From Candidatus Hydrogenedentota bacterium (GTDB taxonomy: Bacteria > Spirochaetota > Leptospiria > Turneriellales > J094), in assembly GCA_003695005.1 (NCBI GenBank), contig RFJE01000007.1, positions 1 through 10,397 of the forward strand: a stretch of 10,397 bases of DNA, read 5' to 3'. The notes under the pieces were generated by a model that had not been told where the DNA came from, did no database searches, and was given only the letters and a program-made list of their open reading frames with translations. The position numbers and the translations under genes are program-made. The stretch's first letter is position 1, and the number at the start of each line of letters is the position of its first letter. This document shows positions 1 through 6,302 of this stretch, piece by piece.

Positions 1-999
1 GAAGAATATAATTAAAATAACATATATGATTATATAGCTAATTGTACCCGGTGCTAAATATGCTTGAATTGCAGCAGCAAATTCCTGATATTCTCCTTTT
101 AAGTAATCGGCGAGCTGGCTTGGAAACAGCATTAAAGAAGAAGCAAAAATAATTGGCATTACATTCGCTGCATTGACTTTAATTGGCAAGGTTTGCGATG
201 CTCCCTGAAACATACGCCTTCCCACAATGCGTTTCCCATATTGTAATGGAATCTTTCTTTCACCTTCGGTTAAAATAATCGAAAGACCAATCATTACAAT
301 AAATAGAATTAAAAGGATGAGCGCTAAAATCACCTCGACTCTATCCGCTTGCACATCTGCCCAAAAGCGTCCTACTGCACTTGGAGCTCTAGATATAATT
401 CCAGCGAAAATCAACAAAGAAATTCCGTTACCGATTCCTTGCTCTGTCATAAGTTCGCCAAGCCACATTAAAAAGATGGTTCCTGTGGTAATGGTAAGCA
501 CTGTCATCATGACAAAGCCAAATCCACCACTTCCTTCAATTAAAGGCGATTGCGGAAATTTGCTAATGACATCTGCATTTAAACTTTTAATGTAAACGGT
601 AATACCATAAGACTGTGCCATGCATAAAAGGACAGTACCGTAGCGGGTATATTGGTTAATTTTTTTTCGACCGTATTCTCCTTCTTTTTGTAGTCTTTGT
701 AACGCTGGCACAACCACCATCATAAGCTGCATGATGATGCTTGCTGAAATATACGGCATAATTCCAAGTGCAAACAAGGATAAGCGTTTAAATGCTCCAC
801 CAGCAAACATATCAATGTAATCTGTAAGTCCCGGTGCACCTCCTGTTTGCCCTGCCAGATACTTTTGCAATGCTTCAAAGTTAATTCCCGGTACTGTGAT
901 ATGTGCCCCAATTCGAAAAATTACTAGCATGGAAAGAGTAAATAAAATTCTCTTTCTTAAATCGGGGATACTAAATACCGTAATTAACGTCTTAAACAT
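1..999 (-). CDS. secY: Protein translocase subunit SecY (3' end outside window)
   Basis: SecY is the central pore of the SecYEG translocon in the cytoplasmic membrane; it passes unfolded proteins to the outside and inserts membrane proteins. The frame is open from ATG at 999 to base 1 with no stop, giving 333 codons; family members are about 430-450 residues, so roughly the last 110 (part of TM8, TM9, TM10 and the cytoplasmic C-terminus) lie beyond the window. Visible parts are TM1 (about residues 17-38, with RIGAHITVPGIN following), the plug/TM2 region (about 65-93, GGAFKRLSLFALGIMPYISA), the conserved loop around EGEYGRKKINQYTRYG (about 105-119), TM4-TM6, the cytoplasmic TEGERKIPLQYGKR loop (244-257) and TM7. 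The start lies 2 bases after the rplO stop, with AAGGA about 10 bases upstream inside the rplO end. No frameshift seen. Identity is certain. Confidence 0.97.
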   Translation of the reverse strand, partial: MFKTLITVFSIPDLRKRILFTLSMLVIFRIGAHITVPGINFEALQKYLAGQTGGAPGLTDYIDMFAGGAFKRLSLFALGIMPYISASIIMQLMMVVVPALQRLQKEGEYGRKKINQYTRYGTVLLCMAQSYGITVYIKSLNADVISKFPQSPLIEGSGGFGFVMMTVLTITTGTIFLMWLGELMTEQGIGNGISLLIFAGIISRAPSAVGRFWADVQADRVEVILALILLILFIVMIGLSIILTEGERKIPLQYGKRIVGRRMFQGASQTLPIKVNAANVMPIIFASSLMLFPSQLADYLKGEYQEFAAAIQAYLAPGTISYIIIYVILIIFF

Positions 1000-1001
1000 A
1001 G

Positions 1002-1568
1002 TTATGATTCCTTACTCTCTTCTGTGCTAGAAGCTTCTTCAGCTTTTTTTGTTTTTTGGCTTGTTTTTTTGGTTTTTCGTTCCGGTTTAAATTCAACAAT
1101 TTCTATTTTTAGATTGTTTTTCTTTGCAATTTCTTCTGCCTTTTGGCTTGCTTTTTGCACTTCAATGGTTAACCCTGTTAACGTGGCTAAATTTTCTTCC
1201 GATTTCCCTGCTAACAATTTCACAGGTCTTTTCTTTTTAATCGCAAAGCCTAAATTTTTGAGTTCTTCTCTTGTAATTTTCGCTGGTTTTGGATTTGCTG
1301 AGGCTAACTTTTCTGCAAGCTTATCTAAATTAATTAAGTTATACTCAACTTTAAAGATATTTGTAAAACCTCGTTTTGGAATTCTTCGGTAAAGTGGATT
1401 TTGCCCGCCTTCAAACCATGCAGGAATGCTAGCCCCTGTACGGCTTTTTTGACCCTTATGTCCGCGACCTGCGGTTTTCCCTAATGTACTTCCCACACCG
1501 CGACCGACTCGTTTTCTTTTTCTGTTCGCTCCTTTTGCGGGTTTTAGTATTTGTGTACTTGCTTTCAT
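1002..1568 (-). CDS. rplO: 50S ribosomal protein L15 (uL15) with charged C-terminal tail
   Basis: L15 is a late-assembling large-subunit protein whose long basic N-terminal arm threads into 23S rRNA. The N-terminus has the family signature: [17 protein letters not shown], then [16 protein letters not shown] (about residues 8-45), followed by [17 protein letters not shown]. The globular domain runs to about residue 159. The protein is 188 residues against the usual 144-150; the excess is a low-complexity Lys/Glu/Ser/Thr tail from about 160 to 188 ([11 protein letters not shown], then [13 protein letters not shown]). The tail has no recognisable domain. The ATG at 1568 is 26 bases after the rpmD stop, with AAGG 7 bases upstream. 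Ends in TAA just before secY; the last codons supply the secY ribosome-binding site. Confidence 0.97.
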   Translation of the reverse strand: MKASTQILKPAKGANRKRKRVGRGVGSTLGKTAGRGHKGQKSRTGASIPAWFEGGQNPLYRRIPKRGFTNIFKVEYNLINLDKLAEKLASANPKPAKITREELKNLGFAIKKKRPVKLLAGKSEENLATLTGLTIEVQKASQKAEEIAKKNNLKIEIVEFKPERKTKKTSQKTKKAEEASSTEESKES

Positions 1569-1594
1569 AATAACCTTCTTATCCTTTTATGTTT

Positions 1595-1780
1595 TTATTC
1601 ATTTACCTCTTCTACTTTCACTAAAAAGGATACTTTATCGATCATTCCTTGAATTTGCGGCGTTAAATTGTGTACCCGGCTTTGCCCGATTCTACGCAAA
1701 CCTAATGCTTGCAAAGTAGCACGATGGCGCTTTGTTCTTCCAATGGCACTTCGAACTTGCGTTACTTTTACTTTTTTCAT
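1595..1780 (-). CDS. rpmD: 50S ribosomal protein L30 (uL30)
   Basis: L30 is a small large-subunit protein that packs against 23S rRNA. At 61 residues it has the normal bacterial length. Family marks are [11 protein letters not shown] at the N-terminus, the central [15 protein letters not shown] (about residues 19-33, the most conserved stretch) and the C-terminal strand [14 protein letters not shown]. The ATG at 1780 overlaps the TGA of rpsE by 4 bases (ATGA), so translation is probably coupled to S5. It has the strongest Shine-Dalgarno in the window, AGGAGG with 7 bases of spacing, lying within the last codons of rpsE. Presence of this gene is taxonomically useful, since it is missing in some bacterial lineages, including CPR bacteria. 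Confidence 0.96.
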   Translation of the reverse strand: MKKVKVTQVRSAIGRTKRHRATLQALGLRRIGQSRVHNLTPQIQGMIDKVSFLVKVEEVNE

Positions 1781-2469
1781 GCAAGTTCCTCCTCATGCAT
1801 GGTTTCAGAAACTTCCTGACTTTCTGCTTCCGAATTTTCTTCTTTTGGTGTTACTTCTATTCCGGCTTCTTTTAATTTTTCTTCTCGCCTTTTTCTAGCA
1901 TAATCTCCAAATAATTTTGGCAGTGTAATTCCCCGTTTTTCTTTGCTCATTTCCGGGGTTTCTAACTGTTTTAGCGCATCAATAGTTGCTTTTACAATAT
2001 TCAGAGCATTAGATGAGCCTAACCGTTTTGTTAAAACATCCTGAATTCCGGCAAGCTCTACAACAGCCCGCACTGCTTCTCCCGCAATAATCCCAGTACC
2101 CGGGGCACCCGGCTTTAAGAGCACTCGTGCTGATTTATATTTTCCCATTACTTCATGCGGGATTGTATTCCCTTGTCTTGGTACCTTAAATAAATTCTTT
2201 TTTCCATCTTCGATACTTTTTCGAATTGCTTCGGGAACTTCTTTTGCCTTTCCAAATCCAACACCAACATAATTGGCATTATCCCCCACTACCGTTAAGG
2301 CATTAAAAGAAAATCTACGCCCACCTTTTACTACTTTAGCCACACGGGACATTTTAACAACTCGCTCTGTTAATTCTACTTCGTTATTATCAATGATATG
2401 AACATTGCGGCGCGGACTTTCGCGACGAGCGCCCCTTCTTCTCGATTTTGATCCTGTTGTTCCCATCAT
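1777..2469 (-). CDS. rpsE: 30S ribosomal protein S5 (uS5) with extended N- and C-termini
   Basis: S5 sits at the back of the 30S subunit near the mRNA entry and the spectinomycin site, and influences decoding accuracy. The core is intact: the double-stranded-RNA-binding-like fold opens with [23 protein letters not shown] (about residues 33-55), followed by [15 protein letters not shown], the C-terminal half with [13 protein letters not shown], then [17 protein letters not shown] and the final KRGITL. At 230 residues it is much longer than the usual 160-175. There is a basic Arg/Ser-rich N-terminal stretch of about 30 residues ([13 protein letters not shown]) and a C-terminal tail of about 43 residues that changes from [11 protein letters not shown] to a run rich in Glu and Ser. 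ATG 2469 overlaps the rplR stop as ATGA; the next codon (2466) is also ATG, so the exact start may be one codon later. The tail encodes the rpmD ribosome-binding site. Confidence 0.96.
   Translation of the reverse strand: MMGTTGSKSRRRGARRESPRRNVHIIDNNEVELTERVVKMSRVAKVVKGGRRFSFNALTVVGDNANYVGVGFGKAKEVPEAIRKSIEDGKKNLFKVPRQGNTIPHEVMGKYKSARVLLKPGAPGTGIIAGEAVRAVVELAGIQDVLTKRLGSSNALNIVKATIDALKQLETPEMSKEKRGITLPKLFGDYARKRREEKLKEAGIEVTPKEENSEAESQEVSETMHEEELA
1788..1793 (-). promoter_or_regulatory. Consensus ribosome-binding site for rpmD inside rpsE
   Basis: AGGAGG on the minus strand lies 7 bases before ATG 1780. The same bases encode consecutive glutamates near the C-terminus of S5 (HEEELA). This is the best Shine-Dalgarno match in the window. 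Confidence 0.8.
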
Positions 2470-2837
2470 ATTGCAATACCTTTTTCCCGTAGTTTATCGG
2501 CAAACACTTTTACGCGACCATGATAGCGTTTGCCACCTCTATCAAAGACAAATTTTTCCGAAGTAAGCCCTTTTTCCTGCATCTTTGCAGCAAGCCTTTC
2601 TGCTAATGCTTCGGCTTGCTGCTTGTTGGCCATATTTTTATCTGAATTTTTTGATACGGTTGTAACCGTAGCAAGTGTTTGCCCTGTACTATCATCTATC
2701 ACTTGAGCATATAAATTTTTATTTGTAATATGAAAATAAATGCGCTTACGGCCTGAACGGTTAAAAGCTTTTAATTTCGATCGAACTCTTCGCTTCCTTC
2801 GAAACCTTAACAATTTTACTTTTGTCTCCGCTGACAT
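2466..2837 (-). CDS. rplR: 50S ribosomal protein L18 (uL18)
   Basis: L18 binds 5S rRNA together with L5 and mediates its attachment to 23S rRNA in the central protuberance. The 123-residue product has the usual length. It opens with the basic [13 protein letters not shown] (about residues 11-23), continues with [25 protein letters not shown], and ends with the family's most conserved block, [26 protein letters not shown]. The ATG at 2837 is 8 bases after the rplF stop and has a very good AGGAG 7 bases upstream. The TGA stop overlaps the rpsE start (ATGA), so S5 translation is probably coupled to it. Confidence 0.97.
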   Translation of the reverse strand: MSAETKVKLLRFRRKRRVRSKLKAFNRSGRKRIYFHITNKNLYAQVIDDSTGQTLATVTTVSKNSDKNMANKQQAEALAERLAAKMQEKGLTSEKFVFDRGGKRYHGRVKVFADKLREKGIAI

Positions 2838-2845
2838 ATTAACTC

Positions 2846-3385
2846 CTACTTCTTACCTGCTTTTCCCGCTTTTCTAAAAATTCGTTCGTTTTCATAGCGA
2901 ACACCTTTCCCTTTATAAGGCTCTGGCGGACGATAGGAACGAATCACAGCAGCAACCTGTCCTACTCTTTGCTTATCAATTCCGCTCACAACGACTTTCG
3001 TAGCTTCCGGCGCTTCGATATTTACATCCGAAGGGATTGGCATTAAAACTTCATGAGAAAAACCTAGAGATAAAGAAAGCTGATTCCCCTTTTTTACTGC
3101 CCTGTATCCCGTACCTTGCAAGATAAGGGTTTTACTAAAACCTTGCGTAACCCCAATGACACAATTATTAATTAAAGATCGTACAAGACCATGCTTTGCT
3201 TTCATTTCTTTTGTATCATTTTCTCGCTTTACAACAATTTTGTCACCATCTACACTTACTTCAATTCCCGGAAACAGAGGTGCTTTTAAGCTTCCTTTTG
3301 GTCCTTTTACTTCCACCTCTTGTTCCAAAATATTGAGTTCTACTCCCTTTGCTAATGGTATTGGTTGATTCCCTATTCTTGACAT
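2846..3385 (-). CDS. rplF: 50S ribosomal protein L6 (uL6)
   Basis: L6 lies near the GTPase-associated centre and the sarcin-ricin loop of the large subunit. The product from ATG 3385 is 179 residues, the normal length, starting MSRIGNQPIPL. It has the two repeated alpha/beta domains of the family; the second ends with the signature SYRPPEPYKGKGVRYENE followed by RKAGKAGKK. An in-frame ATG ten codons upstream (3415) would add [10 protein letters not shown], but that extension would lie inside rpsH, is not part of the family, and the AAGGTG at 3393-3398 favours the 3385 start. Only one base separates this start from the rpsH stop. Confidence 0.96.
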   Translation of the reverse strand: MSRIGNQPIPLAKGVELNILEQEVEVKGPKGSLKAPLFPGIEVSVDGDKIVVKRENDTKEMKAKHGLVRSLINNCVIGVTQGFSKTLILQGTGYRAVKKGNQLSLSLGFSHEVLMPIPSDVNIEAPEATKVVVSGIDKQRVGQVAAVIRSYRPPEPYKGKGVRYENERIFRKAGKAGKK

Positions 3386-3386
3386 A

Positions 3387-3782
3387 TTACCACACCTTAC
3401 AAATGTATTCCCCACCTACATGCAAAAATTTTGCTTCTTTTCCGGAAACAACCCCTTTCGGGGTAGAATATATGCTTAATCCCATATTATTAAATGTAGG
3501 TCGAATATCTTTCCACTGCTGATAAACTCTTCTACCCGGCTTTGATACTCGCTCTAACCCGCGAATCACCGGCCTATTTTGGTAATACTTTAATTCCACG
3601 CGAGCTTTCCTAGCTGCCCCTTCCTTAAACGGTGATACGGATGCAATAAAGCCTTCTTCTTTTAAGATATTTAAAATAGCTTCAATAGTTTTATTTAAAT
3701 TAATTTCTACGGCCTCATGACCTGCTCTTTGAGCATTTCGAATTCTTGTTAGAGCATCTGCTATTGGATCGTTTAAACTCAT
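3387..3782 (-). CDS. rpsH: 30S ribosomal protein S8 (uS8)
   Basis: S8 is a primary 16S rRNA binder that organises the central domain of the 30S subunit; in E. coli it also represses the spc operon by binding its mRNA. The 131-residue product has normal length. The N-terminus carries the family signature [13 protein letters not shown] (about residues 5-17). The C-terminal rRNA-binding half has [18 protein letters not shown] and ends with [13 protein letters not shown] and [12 protein letters not shown] 3782 is 16 bases after the rpsN stop; the Shine-Dalgarno (AGAGGG) is somewhat far, about 11 bases. One base separates the TAA from the rplF start. Confidence 0.97.
   Translation of the reverse strand: MSLNDPIADALTRIRNAQRAGHEAVEINLNKTIEAILNILKEEGFIASVSPFKEGAARKARVELKYYQNRPVIRGLERVSKPGRRVYQQWKDIRPTFNNMGLSIYSTPKGVVSGKEAKFLHVGGEYICKVW
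3393..3398 (-). promoter_or_regulatory. Ribosome-binding site fixing the rplF start
   Basis: AAGGTG on the minus strand lies 9 bases (counted from AAGG) before ATG 3385, inside the last codons of rpsH. It supports the MSRIGN start of L6 over the upstream in-frame ATG at 3415. Confidence 0.7.
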
Positions 3783-3798
3783 TTTCTTCTCTACCCTC

Positions 3799-3984
3799 TT
3801 ACCATGATGACTTGGTTACCCCGGGAATTAAACCGCGACTTGCCTTTTCCCGGAAGCAAATCCGACACATCCCAAAGCGCCGAATATATGCTTTCGGCCG
3901 TCCGCAAATTGGACAGCGGTTATACTCCCGCACTTTAAACTTTTGCTTTCTTTTTGCTTTTGCGATTAATGCTTTTCTTGCCAT
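3799..3984 (-). CDS. rpsN: 30S ribosomal protein S14, zinc-binding short form (uS14, type Z)
   Basis: S14 is located in the 30S head next to S3, S10 and S19. This 61-residue protein is the short zinc-ribbon form and not the roughly 90-100 residue zinc-free form. Four metal ligands are visible: C24 and C27 in RCPICG, and C40 and C43 in MCRICF. The C-terminus [18 protein letters not shown] is the family signature. ATG 3984 has AGAGGT well placed inside the end of rplE, whose stop is 2 bases away. Zinc dependence follows from the four cysteines. Whether a second, zinc-free copy exists elsewhere in the genome cannot be seen here. Confidence 0.97.
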   Translation of the reverse strand: MARKALIAKAKRKQKFKVREYNRCPICGRPKAYIRRFGMCRICFREKASRGLIPGVTKSSW

Positions 3985-3986
3985 AT

Positions 3987-4553
3987 TTACCTCTTACGAA
4001 ATGGAAAATTAAACTTTTTTAATAACGCTTTACTATGTTCCACACTTTTATTGCGGATCACTAATGTGATATCCATCCCATGAACAAAATCAACCTGATC
4101 AAAATTAATTTCGGGGAAAATAATTTGCTCCCGAATACCAATTGTATAATTACCACCTTTATCAAATGCTTTTTCCGATAAGCCATTAAAGTCCCGAACA
4201 CGCGGCAAGGCGATATTCACTAAGCGGTCAAAAAACTCATACATTCTTTTGCCTCGCAAAGTAACCATAGCACCTATTACCATACCTTCGCGCAGTTTAA
4301 AAGAAGCAATAGACTTACGAGCTCGTGTTTTTACAGGCGCTTGCCCTGTAATCATAGCTAATTCTTCTAAAACACCGTTAATAAGCTTTGGATTTTGAAC
4401 TGCTTTCCCAACGCCCACATTTACAGTAATTTTCTTTAACTCTGGAACTTCCATAATGTTTTTTAACCCAAGTTCTTCTTTCAGCTCGGGACGTATTTTT
4501 TCCTGGTAAAGCTTTTGTAATCTTGCCGGCTTACCCTTATGTTCTTCTGCCAT
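3987..4553 (-). CDS. rplE: 50S ribosomal protein L5 (uL5)
   Basis: L5 binds 5S rRNA with L18 and contacts P-site tRNA in the central protuberance. From ATG 4553 the product is 188 residues (usual 179-180), starting [12 protein letters not shown]. Family features are [14 protein letters not shown], the [21 protein letters not shown] block, [42 protein letters not shown], and the C-terminus ending LLKKFNFPF. An alternative ATG at 4559 would add only Met-Val. It lies 3 bases after the GAGG of the Shine-Dalgarno (too close), whereas 4553 is 9 bases away, so 4553 is preferred. Follows rplX by 13 bases. The S8 repressor site known near this junction in E. coli is not evident. Confidence 0.95.
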   Translation of the reverse strand: MAEEHKGKPARLQKLYQEKIRPELKEELGLKNIMEVPELKKITVNVGVGKAVQNPKLINGVLEELAMITGQAPVKTRARKSIASFKLREGMVIGAMVTLRGKRMYEFFDRLVNIALPRVRDFNGLSEKAFDKGGNYTIGIREQIIFPEINFDQVDFVHGMDITLVIRNKSVEHSKALLKKFNFPFRKR

Positions 4554-4561
4554 TACCATTT

Positions 4562-4567
4562 ACCTCT
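4562..4567 (-). promoter_or_regulatory. Ribosome-binding site that decides the rplE start
   Basis: AGAGGT on the minus strand partly overlaps the rplX stop codon. Its GAGG ends 3 bases before ATG 4559 but 9 bases before ATG 4553, so it favours the second of the two in-frame starts. Confidence 0.65.
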
Positions 4568-4923
4568 TAATCAATTTCCTTTCCACTTTTTACAGCAATT
4601 CTTACTTTCTTACCATTTTTATCCACACCCATTTTAATCCGCGATGGTGCTTTTGCTTTACTATCATAAAACATAACGTTGGAAATATGAATTGGTCTTT
4701 CAATCTCCATAACCCCACCTTTTGGATTTTCCTGCGTCGGGGGAACAAAAAACTTTCGCAAATTCACTCCTTGCACCACGACACGCCCACGCTTTTTATC
4801 AATCGCTAGAATTTTCCCGCGTGCTTTTTTATGCTTTCCACTAATGACAATAACCTCGTCATCCACTTTTAACTTGGTTTTTATTTTACTTGGCTCTTTA
4901 CTCTTTTGCTTCCTTACAGCCAT
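4567..4923 (-). CDS. rplX: 50S ribosomal protein L24 (uL24)
   Basis: L24 is an early assembly initiator of the 50S subunit, sitting near the peptide exit. The 118-residue product is slightly longer than the usual 100-110 because of a basic N-terminal stretch (RKQKSKEPSKIKTK). The KOW motif follows (about residues 18-46: KVDDEVIVISGKHKKARGKI), then GRVVVQGVNLRKFF, the loop PTQENPKGG, and IERPIHISNVMFYD, all typical. ATG 4923 shares one base with the rplN stop (TAATG), with GGAGG 8 bases upstream, so translation is probably coupled to L14. Confidence 0.96.
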   Translation of the reverse strand: MAVRKQKSKEPSKIKTKLKVDDEVIVISGKHKKARGKILAIDKKRGRVVVQGVNLRKFFVPPTQENPKGGVMEIERPIHISNVMFYDSKAKAPSRIKMGVDKNGKKVRIAVKSGKEID

Positions 4924-5315
4924 TATAGTACCTCCGGCGCAAGGGAAATAATTTTCATAAACTGCTTTTCTCGAAGTTCTCTTGCTACAGGACCAAAAAT
5001 CCTTGTTCCTCGCGGATTACCTTGGTTATCAATTAATGCACAGGCATTTTCATCAAAACGAATGTATGTACCATCTGGCCTACGAACTTCTTTTTTTGTT
5101 CGCACAATCACTGCTTTGACTACTGCTTTCTTATGGTCCTTTTTCCCATTTGCATCTTTTAGTCCATAAGCAGGGGTGGCTTCTTTTACAGCACAAACCA
5201 CAATATCCCCTACACTAGCATACCGACGACGAGATCCGCCTAAAACTTTAATAATCTGCACTTTGCGAGCGCCGCTATTATCCGCCACTTTTAACATTGA
5301 CTGCATCTGCAACAT
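4923..5315 (-). CDS. rplN: 50S ribosomal protein L14 (uL14) with a short internal insertion
   Basis: L14 lies at the subunit interface, contacts 16S rRNA helix 14 and forms part of an intersubunit bridge. The fold is clear: the start [19 protein letters not shown], then [35 protein letters not shown] and the near-invariant ending [19 protein letters not shown]. The length is 130 residues against the usual 122-123. The excess is about eight residues in the loop at 49-63 ([15 protein letters not shown], where E. coli has a short RGKVKKG turn). ATG 5315 is 3 bases after the rpsQ stop with GGAG 6 bases upstream; a later ATG at codon 4 has worse spacing and would remove conserved residues. In E. 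coli this is the first gene of the spc operon; here no promoter-sized gap precedes it. Confidence 0.97.
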   Translation of the reverse strand: MLQMQSMLKVADNSGARKVQIIKVLGGSRRRYASVGDIVVCAVKEATPAYGLKDANGKKDHKKAVVKAVIVRTKKEVRRPDGTYIRFDENACALIDNQGNPRGTRIFGPVARELREKQFMKIISLAPEVL

Positions 5316-5318
5316 AGT

Positions 5319-5594
5319 CTACTCCCTCGCTTTTTCGTCCACGCTCACTAAAATATAATGCTTTCTTTTCGAATAAGGTCGACTTTCTGCAATCGTAACT
5401 GTATCACCCTCACCCGCAGTGCTATCCGGGTCATGCGCCATAACTTTTTTACTTAAACGCATGGTTTTCTTAAAAACTGGATGCTGCTTTTGGTATTCCA
5501 CTTTTACAACAATCGTTTTTGGTGTTTTCGCAGAAACCACCACACCCTTTAATGTTCGTTTTGCCTTACTTGTTTTTGTTAATGATTCCGTCAT
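5319..5594 (-). CDS. rpsQ: 30S ribosomal protein S17 (uS17)
   Basis: S17 is a small OB-fold protein that binds 16S rRNA early in 30S assembly. Family features are [19 protein letters not shown] (about residues 15-33), [19 protein letters not shown] with the conserved [22 protein letters not shown] and a short C-terminal end. The 91 residues are slightly more than the usual 80-88 because of a hydrophilic N-terminus ([13 protein letters not shown]). ATG 5594 is 4 bases after the rpmC stop; the upstream GGGAT is a moderate Shine-Dalgarno. Ends with TAG, 3 bases before rplN. Confidence 0.96.
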   Translation of the reverse strand: MTESLTKTSKAKRTLKGVVVSAKTPKTIVVKVEYQKQHPVFKKTMRLSKKVMAHDPDSTAGEGDTVTIAESRPYSKRKHYILVSVDEKARE

Positions 5595-5598
5595 GTTT

Positions 5599-5817
5599 CT
5601 ATCCCGCTTGCTGTGCTAATTCCCGTTTTCGCTTTTCCGTTAAAACTCTCGCAACTTCTTTTTTTTTCTGGCGAATAAGCTTTACATTTTTTAAAGAACC
5701 GGTGGCTGCCTGAAAACGAGCCTCTTGGATAGCCTTTTTTGCTTCCTTATATACCTTATCGAGCTCTGCATCCGTTAATTCTGCATAGCTTACTTTTTTT
5801 GTTTTTCCTTTCGCCAT
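5599..5817 (-). CDS. rpmC: 50S ribosomal protein L29 (uL29)
   Basis: L29 is a helical-hairpin protein beside the peptide exit tunnel; with L23 it borders the docking site for trigger factor and the signal-recognition particle. The 72-residue product has the expected pattern: [20 protein letters not shown] in the first helix, the [17 protein letters not shown] turn (the family's F-x-x-A-x-G-x-L-x-N motif) and [16 protein letters not shown] in the second helix. The start at 5817 is fixed by an in-frame TGA two codons upstream, and GAGGTG sits about 5 bases before ATG. It is unusual in the cluster in being separated from rplP by 65 bases. Confidence 0.96.
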   Translation of the reverse strand: MAKGKTKKVSYAELTDAELDKVYKEAKKAIQEARFQAATGSLKNVKLIRQKKKEVARVLTEKRKRELAQQAG

Positions 5818-5882
5818 AATTCACCTCAATATGCGAGAAACCAAACTATTTTTTTTAGTCACCGCGTCAACCGTATCGAATT
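5818..5882 (-). other. rplP-rpmC intergenic gap
   Basis: This is the longest non-coding stretch in the window; the next longest is 26 bases. In transcript direction it holds the right arm of a hairpin that starts in rplP, then TTGACG, a run of eight A residues, TAGTTT and the rpmC ribosome-binding site (GAGGTG). No small gene fits and no tRNA or riboswitch-like structure is visible. A U-tract after the hairpin, expected of an intrinsic terminator, is missing. Confidence 0.75.
5843..5870 (-). promoter_or_regulatory. Weak candidate internal promoter upstream of rpmC
   Basis: On the minus strand TTGACG (5865-5870) matches five of six bases of the sigma-70 -35 element. It is followed after 16 bases by TAGTTT (5843-5848), which keeps only T1, A2 and T6 of the -10 consensus. 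The spacer includes an A8 run. A transcript starting near 5836 would have a leader of about 20 bases holding the rpmC ribosome-binding site. The -10 is poor, so this could be chance in AT-rich sequence. Confidence 0.25.
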
Positions 5883-5894
5883 CTAGCCGATACG
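5872..5894 (-). other. Hairpin spanning the rplP stop codon
   Basis: A perfect 7-base-pair inverted repeat (CGTATCG and CGATACG) encloses a 9-base loop that contains the rplP TAG stop. In the transcript the left arm encodes the final Arg-Ile of L16. There is no following U-run, so it is not a classical terminator. It might be an mRNA processing or stability element, or chance. Confidence 0.4.
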
Positions 5895-6293
5895 TTTTAC
5901 AATTTTTGTTTTAACAGGTAATTTTGCAGCCGCTCTTTTCAAGGCTTCTTCCATAAGCTGCATATTAGCGCCTGCCATTTCAAACATTATTTTCCCGGGC
6001 TTTACAACTGCTACATAGTACTCCACATAACCTTTTCCTTTTCCCATCCTTGTTTCCGCGGGTTTTTTAGTAACAGGCCTATCAGGGAAAATACGAATCC
6101 ATACTTTAGCGCCCCTTCGAACATGACGAGTCATTGCAATACGAGCCGCTTCGATTTGCCTTGATGTAATCCTATTTGCGGAAACAGCTTTTAACCCAAT
6201 TTCTCCAAAGGAAATTTCATTTCCGCCTTTCGATAAACCTTTCAGCCTACCTGTATGTGGTTTGCGATATTTTAATTTTTTTGGCGCTAACAT
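5883..6293 (-). CDS. rplP: 50S ribosomal protein L16 (uL16)
   Basis: L16 is a late-assembling protein that helps shape the A-site and peptidyl-transferase region of the 50S subunit. At 136 residues it has the usual length. Features are [16 protein letters not shown] at the start, [29 protein letters not shown] (about 42-61), [17 protein letters not shown], and [19 protein letters not shown]. The arginine of RMGKGKG (R82) corresponds to the residue hydroxylated in E. coli. The N-terminal KYRK-x-x-T-G-R carries Thr where Arg is common, a minor difference. ATG 6293 has an excellent AAGGAG, 9 bases after the rpsC stop. The TAG stop lies in the loop of a short hairpin. Confidence 0.97.
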   Translation of the reverse strand: MLAPKKLKYRKPHTGRLKGLSKGGNEISFGEIGLKAVSANRITSRQIEAARIAMTRHVRRGAKVWIRIFPDRPVTKKPAETRMGKGKGYVEYYVAVVKPGKIMFEMAGANMQLMEEALKRAAAKLPVKTKIVKRIG

Positions 6294-6302
6294 ATTTACT
6301 CC

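Noticed and set aside
227..595. Plus-strand open frames across the window (also at 1024-1392, 9564-10034 and others)
   Set aside because: All lie opposite well-conserved ribosomal-protein or secY genes, have no recognisable features, and arise from the codon bias of the real strand.
660..667. Run of eight A residues in the secY mRNA as a possible frameshift site
   Set aside because: It encodes conserved Lys-Lys-Ile in the normal frame, and no stop or alternative frame product makes a programmed shift plausible.
720..911. A 63-residue minus-strand open frame overlapping secY
   Set aside because: It lies in a different frame from secY, whose frame is open and fully conserved across the same bases; the shorter frame has no family features.
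3386..3415. Longer rplF start at 3415
   Set aside because: It would add ten non-conserved residues inside rpsH; the MSRIGN start at 3385 matches the family and has a ribosome-binding site.
3451..3464. ACCCC-GAAA-GGGGT hairpin with a GNRA tetraloop in the rpsH transcript
   Set aside because: The bases encode the conserved Thr-Pro-Lys-Gly-Val of S8 (ACC CCG AAA GGG GTT), so the structure follows from ordinary codons. The stem is only 5 bp, and nothing suggests a regulatory role.
4530..4600. An S8-binding repressor structure at the rplX-rplE junction, as in E. coli
   Set aside because: The 13-base spacer and surrounding sequence show no stem with the expected bulged internal loop.
5846..5860. 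Palindrome ACTA-T7-TAGT next to the candidate promoter
   Set aside because: The arms are 4 bp around a homopolymer; this is too weak to be an operator or terminator.
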